This document shows positions 59,884-64,000 of a DNA stretch of 64,000 bases, piece after piece (position 1 is the first letter of the stretch; each line of letters opens with the position of its first letter). The notes below the pieces were generated by a model. The model had not been told where the DNA came from. It did not search any database and worked only from the letters and a program-made list of their open reading frames with translations. A program made the position numbers and the translations under genes. The DNA is taken from contig NZ_LMHV01000009.1 of NCBI RefSeq assembly GCF_001429725.1, positions 40,567 to 104,566 of the forward strand, read 5' to 3'. Source of the DNA: Rhizobium sp. Root708 (GTDB lineage Bacteria; Pseudomonadota; Alphaproteobacteria; Rhizobiales; Rhizobiaceae).

Positions 59884-60221
59884 TGGAACTCATCTTGTCG
59901 ATCGCGATCGGGGTAATGACGAGTTGCGGGATCTGGCTGATCCTGCGCCCGCGAACCTATCAGGTTATCGTTGGGCTCTCGTTGCTGTCTTACGCCGTCA
60001 ATCTCTTCATTTTCGGCGTTGGCGGTGTGAAGGCCAACGTGCCGCCAATCCTCGGCGACGGGCTTCCTGTGACGGCGCTCGCCGATCCGGTGCCGCAGGC
60101 GCTCGTACTGACAGCAATTGTCATCGGCTTTGCGACGACCGCGCTGTTCCTCGTGGTTCTGCTCGCATCGCGCGGATTGACCGGCAATGACCATGTCGAC
60201 GGCAGGAACGAACCGCGATGA
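59883..60221 (+). CDS. mrpC: Monovalent cation/H+ antiporter subunit C
   Basis: Small membrane subunit of 112 residues, NuoK-like, with three membrane segments (ELILSIAIGVMTSCGIWLIL; IVGLSLLSYAVNLFIFGVGG; ALVLTAIVIGFATTALFLVV). The conserved DPVPQALVLTAIVIGFA is an MrpC/NuoK hallmark. The ATG overlaps the stop of the previous gene by one base (TAATG), and its stop overlaps mrpD by 4 nt. It is part of the seven-function Mrp complex for Na+ (or K+) efflux and alkali tolerance. Confidence 0.92.
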   Translation: MELILSIAIGVMTSCGIWLILRPRTYQVIVGLSLLSYAVNLFIFGVGGVKANVPPILGDGLPVTALADPVPQALVLTAIVIGFATTALFLVVLLASRGLTGNDHVDGRNEPR

Positions 60222-61852
60222 ACAGCTGGACCCACCATCTCGTCATTGCGCCGATCCTGATTCCGCTCGTGACGAGCGCGATCCTGCTTCTCGTCGATGA
60301 GCGCCGCCGCACCGCCAAGGCAATGATCAGCCTTGTCTCCACGGTCATTCTTGCATTCGTTGCCTTCCTGCTTTTTCGTATCGAGAGTGGCCCGAATGAT
60401 TTCGACGGGGTCTATCTCCCCGGGAACTGGGCCGCACCGTTCGGGATCGTTCTTGTTCTCGACGGTCTCTCCGCACTGATGCTGCTTTTGACGGCGCTCC
60501 TCGCGGTTCCCGCGCTGGTCTTCTCGATGGCACGTTGGCATGCCGTCGGCGCGCATTTTCACAGCATGTTTCAGCTCCTGTTGATGGGCGTAAACGGCGC
60601 CTTCCTGACGGGTGACCTGTTCAACCTCTTCGTCTTCTTCGAAGTGATGCTCGCGGCATCCTACGGTCTCTTGCTACACGGTTCCGGTCCGTTGCGCGTG
60701 AAGGCGGGCATGCATTACATCGCAGTCAATCTCGTGGCCGCGCTTCTGTTTCTGATCGGCGTCAGTTTGATCTATGGCACCGCCGGAACGTTGAACATGG
60801 CCGATCTGGCCGCCCGAATTCCCGATATCGAACCCGATCGCCGCATGCTGATGGAAGCAGGCGCTGGCATTCTCGGGATTGTGTTTCTGATCAAGGCCGG
60901 GATGTGGCCGCTCTGCTTCTGGCTTCCACCCGCCTACAGCGCCGCCTCCGCGCCGGTCGCCGGCATTTTCGCGATCATGAGCAAGCTCGGCATCTATGCG
61001 ATCTTGAGATTGACAATGTTGCTCTTTGGGGAGGGGCCGTCCTCGGGGTTCGGCAATATCGTTCTTCTCTATGGCGGGATGGCCACCATCATCTTCGGCA
61101 CGATCGGCGTGCTTGCCTCTCAGGCGCTCGGTCGCCTCGCCGGGTTCTCGGTTCTGGTGTCTTCGGGCACGCTGCTGATGGTGCTTGGCATCAATGATGG
61201 AGCGATCTCCTCCGGCGCCTTGCTCTACCTCGTCAGTTCGACGCTTTCGATCAGTGCGTTCTTCATGCTGATCGAACTCGTGGAACGCGGCCAGGATGCG
61301 GGGGCGAACGTTCTCGCGGTTACGATGGAAGCCTATGGCGATGCGGAAGAGGACGAGCCGAAAGAGGCTGACGGCGTTGCAATGCCCGGCACGATGGCCA
61401 TCCTCGGTGTATGCTTTGCAGCCTGCGCAATCCTGCTTTCCGGCTTGCCGCCGCTTTCCGGGTTTGTCGCGAAGTTTGCCATGCTTTCGGCGATGATGGG
61501 CACGGGCGCGATCGGCGTGCCGCCAACCGCCGCGATCTGGACACTCATCACGCTCGTCATCCTCTCGGGGGTGGCCGCGCTGATTTCCATGACGCGAGCC
61601 GGCATCCGAACCTTCTGGAGCTCGATCGAGGGAACCGTGCCGCGGGTTCTGGTCATCGAAATCGTGCCTGTGATGTTCCTGCTGTTGCTGACACTTGGCC
61701 TGACAGTGCAGGCCGGCCCGGCGATGCAATATATGGATTCGACCATCCGAACGCTGAGCAAACCGAGTGTCTATATCGATGCGGTCCGCAAGGCGGTGCG
61801 GATTCCCGATTACAAGGCGAGTGGCGCCGGCAACGAAGCGGGGAACCACTAG
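60218..61852 (+). CDS. mrpD: Monovalent cation/H+ antiporter subunit D
   Basis: Membrane subunit of 544 residues, homologous to complex I subunits NuoM/N, with about fourteen membrane segments. The proton-path region is seen in FLIKAGMWPLCFWLPPAYSA, with the key lysine, and in SALMLLLTALLAVPALVFSM. The C-terminal part carries an acidic stretch near residue 370 (GDAEEDEPKEADG) that is not typical of bacilli and is probably a cytoplasmic loop. The ATG overlaps the mrpC stop (ATGA). Confidence 0.93.
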   Translation: MNSWTHHLVIAPILIPLVTSAILLLVDERRRTAKAMISLVSTVILAFVAFLLFRIESGPNDFDGVYLPGNWAAPFGIVLVLDGLSALMLLLTALLAVPALVFSMARWHAVGAHFHSMFQLLLMGVNGAFLTGDLFNLFVFFEVMLAASYGLLLHGSGPLRVKAGMHYIAVNLVAALLFLIGVSLIYGTAGTLNMADLAARIPDIEPDRRMLMEAGAGILGIVFLIKAGMWPLCFWLPPAYSAASAPVAGIFAIMSKLGIYAILRLTMLLFGEGPSSGFGNIVLLYGGMATIIFGTIGVLASQALGRLAGFSVLVSSGTLLMVLGINDGAISSGALLYLVSSTLSISAFFMLIELVERGQDAGANVLAVTMEAYGDAEEDEPKEADGVAMPGTMAILGVCFAACAILLSGLPPLSGFVAKFAMLSAMMGTGAIGVPPTAAIWTLITLVILSGVAALISMTRAGIRTFWSSIEGTVPRVLVIEIVPVMFLLLLTLGLTVQAGPAMQYMDSTIRTLSKPSVYIDAVRKAVRIPDYKASGAGNEAGNH

Positions 61853-62329
61853 ATGTTTCCGTATCCGATCCTGACCGCTTGCCTGATATTGATGTGGCTG
61901 CTGCTCAACGGGTTTACGCTTGGCCAATTCGTGCTGGGCGCTCTCGTTGCGGTCGTTGCCTCATGGGCCATGGCTACGTTGCGCCCGGAAAGGCCGAACC
62001 TCGCCAAATGGTACCTGTTGCCGAAGCTCTTTTGCCAGGTAGTCTACGATATCGTCGTGTCGAACCTCGCGGTTGCATGGGTCATTCTTCGAAGTGGACG
62101 CCGGCGACATAGCCCGGGCTTCCTGACAATCCACCTTGAGATCCGAAACCAGTTCGCTCTGGCGCTGCTCGCCGTCATCCTGACGAGCACGCCTGGATCG
62201 GCCTGGCTTGAGTACGATTCCAACGACAATACAGTTCTCCTTCACGTCCTCGACATCCAGAACGAGGCGGCTTGGCGCGACACGATCAAGAACCGCTACG
62301 AGAAGCTGCTGCTGGAGATATTCGCATGA
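61853..62329 (+). CDS. mrpE: Monovalent cation/H+ antiporter subunit E
   Basis: Subunit of 158 residues. Hydrophobic N-terminal segments are followed by the conserved region IRNQFALALLAVILTSTPGS and then LLHVLDIQNEAAWRDTIKNR, hallmarks of MrpE. Its ATG follows directly after the mrpD stop with no gap, and its stop overlaps mrpF (ATGA). MrpE is needed for full activity or assembly of the complex. Confidence 0.92.
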   Translation: MFPYPILTACLILMWLLLNGFTLGQFVLGALVAVVASWAMATLRPERPNLAKWYLLPKLFCQVVYDIVVSNLAVAWVILRSGRRRHSPGFLTIHLEIRNQFALALLAVILTSTPGSAWLEYDSNDNTVLLHVLDIQNEAAWRDTIKNRYEKLLLEIFA

Positions 62330-62607
62330 GCGCCATCATTCTCTTCACGGCCGTTTCGGTCGCGCAGCTCATGCTGGTGGCAGCCATGGCGATCGCGTCG
62401 ATCCGAATGTTCATCGGGCCGCGGGCACAGGACCGTATCATCGGTCTCGACACTTTTTACGTCAACGCGATGCTGCTGTTGGTCACCTTCGGTGTCGGCA
62501 CCGGTCGTGTCGTCTATTTCGAGGCGGCTTTGGTGATCGGCATGCTCGGCTTCGTGGCGACTGTGGCGCTTGCGAAATTCTTGATGCGCGGGGAGGTTAT
62601 CGAATGA
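62326..62607 (+). CDS. mrpF: Monovalent cation/H+ antiporter subunit F
   Basis: Subunit of 93 residues with three membrane segments and the conserved IRMFIGPRAQDRIIGLDTFY region, including the RxxD pattern of MrpF. It starts at the overlap with the mrpE stop (ATGA) and ends in overlap with mrpG (ATGA). An in-frame upstream start would lie inside mrpE and was rejected. Confidence 0.92.
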   Translation: MSAIILFTAVSVAQLMLVAAMAIASIRMFIGPRAQDRIIGLDTFYVNAMLLLVTFGVGTGRVVYFEAALVIGMLGFVATVALAKFLMRGEVIE

Positions 62608-62975
62608 TCCATGACAGCACCGATTTGCCGCTTTGGGCGGCTACGACCGTCGCGGGACTGTTGCTGATCGGCGCATCGCTCGCCCTGATCGGCGCGATCG
62701 GTTTTCTGCGGTTGCCAACCTTCTACGAGCGGATTCATGCGCCGACGCTTGGCACCAGCTGGGGTGTCGGCGCGATCATGCTGGCATCGATGGTTTTCTT
62801 TTCGGTCGCTTCTGAGCGGCTGGTGATCCACGAGCTCCTGATCGGGGCTTTCGTCACCGTCACGACACCGGTGACGTTCATGCTGCTCGCGCGCGCCGCC
62901 CTTCACCGCGATCGAGCCGAAGGCGATCCGATCGTTCCTGCAAAGGGAAGCGGTCGCGATCTCGTCGAGAAGTAA
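62604..62975 (+). CDS. mrpG: Monovalent cation/H+ antiporter subunit G
   Basis: Last subunit gene, 123 residues, three membrane segments. The family signature GFLRLPTFYERIHAPTLGTS is complete, followed by HELLIGAFVTVTTPVTFMLL. The C-terminal tail is charged. The operon ends here; the 198-bp gap to folD shows no strong terminator, only a weak CGGC/GCCG repeat. Confidence 0.92.
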   Translation: MIHDSTDLPLWAATTVAGLLLIGASLALIGAIGFLRLPTFYERIHAPTLGTSWGVGAIMLASMVFFSVASERLVIHELLIGAFVTVTTPVTFMLLARAALHRDRAEGDPIVPAKGSGRDLVEK

Positions 62976-63173
62976 GTCGGCCTTCGCGCGGCAGCCGAAA
63001 TCCTCTCCTGATGGATTATATCAGCGTGCTCCGCTGCAAATGATGGTTTTGATAAAATGTGTCAGCACCACATTGAGGTTGCCTGCGTGCCAACCTAGTG
63101 TCCGGTAGCCGCTTTGCATGCGCCGATCAGCGTGACATGCGAGCAACGACACAATGCCTTTGTTGGGTAGGAC

Positions 63174-64000
63174 ATGACGACAGTGATCGACGGCAAACAG
63201 GTTGCAGCTTCTGTAATCGAGACGGTGAAGGCCGCGACATCGGCCTTGCAAAAGCAGAGCGGTGTGACGACGGGGCTGGCGGTGGTCATCGTCGGTGACG
63301 ATCCGGCAAGCCACGCCTATGTCAATTCGAAGGGCAAGATGGCCAAGGAGTGCGGTTTCAAGTCCGTGCAGCATACGCTGCCGGTGGAAACCAGCCAGGA
63401 AGAGCTCGCGGCCCTTGTCGCCTCGCTGAACGAGGATCCCTCGATCCACGGCATTCTCGTTCAGCTGCCGCTGCCGAAGCATCTGAAATCCGATCCGATC
63501 ATCCAGTCGATCCGTCCGGAAAAGGACGTCGACGGCCTGCACGTGGTCAATGCCGGAAAGCTTGCGACCGGTGATCTCGAGACCGGTCTCGTCTCCTGCA
63601 CGCCGGCTGGCGCCATGGTGTTCGTGCGCCGCACTCACGGCGAGGATCTGTCGGGCCTGAACGCCGTCGTCGTCGGCCGATCCAACCTGTTCGGCAAGCC
63701 GATGGCGCAGTTGTTGCTGAATGCCAACGCCACGGTGACGATCGCGCATTCGCGCACCAGGGATCTGCCATCGGTCTGCCGCAACGCCGACATCCTGGTA
63801 GCGGCCGTCGGCCGTCCGGAAATGGTCAAGGCGGATTGGGTGAAGCCGGGCGCAACCGTCATCGACGTCGGCATCAACAGGATTGCCGCACCCGAGAAGG
63901 GCGAGGGCAAGACGCGGCTTGTCGGCGATGTCGCATTTGCCGAGGCGGCTGATGTTGCCGCGGTGATCACGCCGGTTCCCGGTGGTGTCGGTCCGATGAC
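63174..64000 (+). CDS. folD: Bifunctional methylene-THF dehydrogenase/cyclohydrolase, 3' end cut off
   Basis: The first 275 codons of FolD are inside the window; the reading frame runs off its end. FolD converts 5,10-methylene-tetrahydrofolate to 10-formyl-tetrahydrofolate in the cytoplasm. Visible motifs are [16 protein letters not shown] with the catalytic Tyr and Lys, [12 protein letters not shown], the Rossmann part [18 protein letters not shown] and the C-terminal signature [11 protein letters not shown] at the very edge. The full protein is normally about 300 residues, so only about 25 are missing. The ATG at 63174 follows GGTAGG. Confidence 0.93.
   Translation, partial: MTTVIDGKQVAASVIETVKAATSALQKQSGVTTGLAVVIVGDDPASHAYVNSKGKMAKECGFKSVQHTLPVETSQEELAALVASLNEDPSIHGILVQLPLPKHLKSDPIIQSIRPEKDVDGLHVVNAGKLATGDLETGLVSCTPAGAMVFVRRTHGEDLSGLNAVVVGRSNLFGKPMAQLLLNANATVTIAHSRTRDLPSVCRNADILVAAVGRPEMVKADWVKPGATVIDVGINRIAAPEKGEGKTRLVGDVAFAEAADVAAVITPVPGGVGPM

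Noticed and set aside
1..64000. Search for tRNA/rRNA genes, insertion sequences, prophage genes, attachment sites and CRISPR arrays
   Set aside because: No tRNA-like cloverleaf, transposase, integrase, phage protein or regularly spaced repeat was recognised; base composition is even, with no clear foreign island.

Overview
The window looks like chromosomal or chromid DNA of an alphaproteobacterium of the order Rhizobiales, most likely the Rhizobium/Sinorhizobium(Ensifer)/Agrobacterium group. The reasons are an evenly high GC content, dense operons with 1-, 4- and 8-nt overlaps, many ABC uptake operons each with its own regulator, a bcsN-type cellulose operon, a WreU/WreQ/WreV-like UDP-QuiNAc module as in Rhizobium etli, and a fused MrpAB antiporter subunit. 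I see no tRNA, rRNA, insertion sequence, prophage or CRISPR array. The species assignment is inference.

Layout. 1-5492: a peptide/alpha-galactoside-type ABC importer (end of the binding protein, two permeases, fused double ATPase) followed by a GH4 alpha-galactosidase and a strong terminator. 5569-7957: an EamA exporter divergent from a MocR-type regulator. 8029-15100: an ArsR-like regulator with an unusual C-terminal domain, a GH51 arabinofuranosidase, and a sugar ABC operon (ATPase, two permeases, binding protein last), preceded by a possible 48-residue coupled small ORF. 15174-16628: a gabD-type aldehyde dehydrogenase. 16725-25856 (minus strand): cellulose synthesis, in transcription order bcsN, bcsA, bcsB, bcsZ and a TPR protein, without a recognisable outer-membrane BcsC barrel. 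26126-28158: an inositol-monophosphatase-family enzyme divergent from a LacI regulator, with a perfect 12-bp inverted repeat between them. 28188-33819 (minus): O-antigen genes for UDP-QuiNAc synthesis and transfer, an O-antigen ligase/polymerase and a GT25 glycosyltransferase.

34108-36907: a CBS-domain membrane protein and an alditol/lactone oxidase. 37017-46461: two ureohydrolases flank a TetR regulator, a polyamine-type ABC importer, a metallo-beta-lactamase-fold hydrolase and an aldehyde dehydrogenase. This fits uptake and breakdown of a guanidino compound or polyamine, for example guanidinobutyraldehyde to guanidinobutyrate to GABA plus urea. 46476-48939 (minus): a two-component FMN monooxygenase and a cytochrome c. 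49064-51496: a small hypothetical protein, a GH3 glycosidase and a small secreted protein. 51621-56529: a LysR regulator, a HutC/GntR regulator and an amino-acid-type ABC importer. 56569-62975: a small XRE protein, then a complete Mrp cation/proton antiporter operon whose first gene seems to lack a normal start codon. 63174-64000: folD, cut by the window end.

The most interesting items are: matching palindromes in front of the ArsR-like regulator and the arabinofuranosidase; the hidden coupled small ORF with two tandem hairpins at 10676-10822; the putative guanidino-compound island with an unexplained metallo-hydrolase; the BcsC-less cellulose operon; and the rare start of mrpA. No gene-free stretch exceeds 300 bases; the longest (33820-34107) shows nothing I can name.
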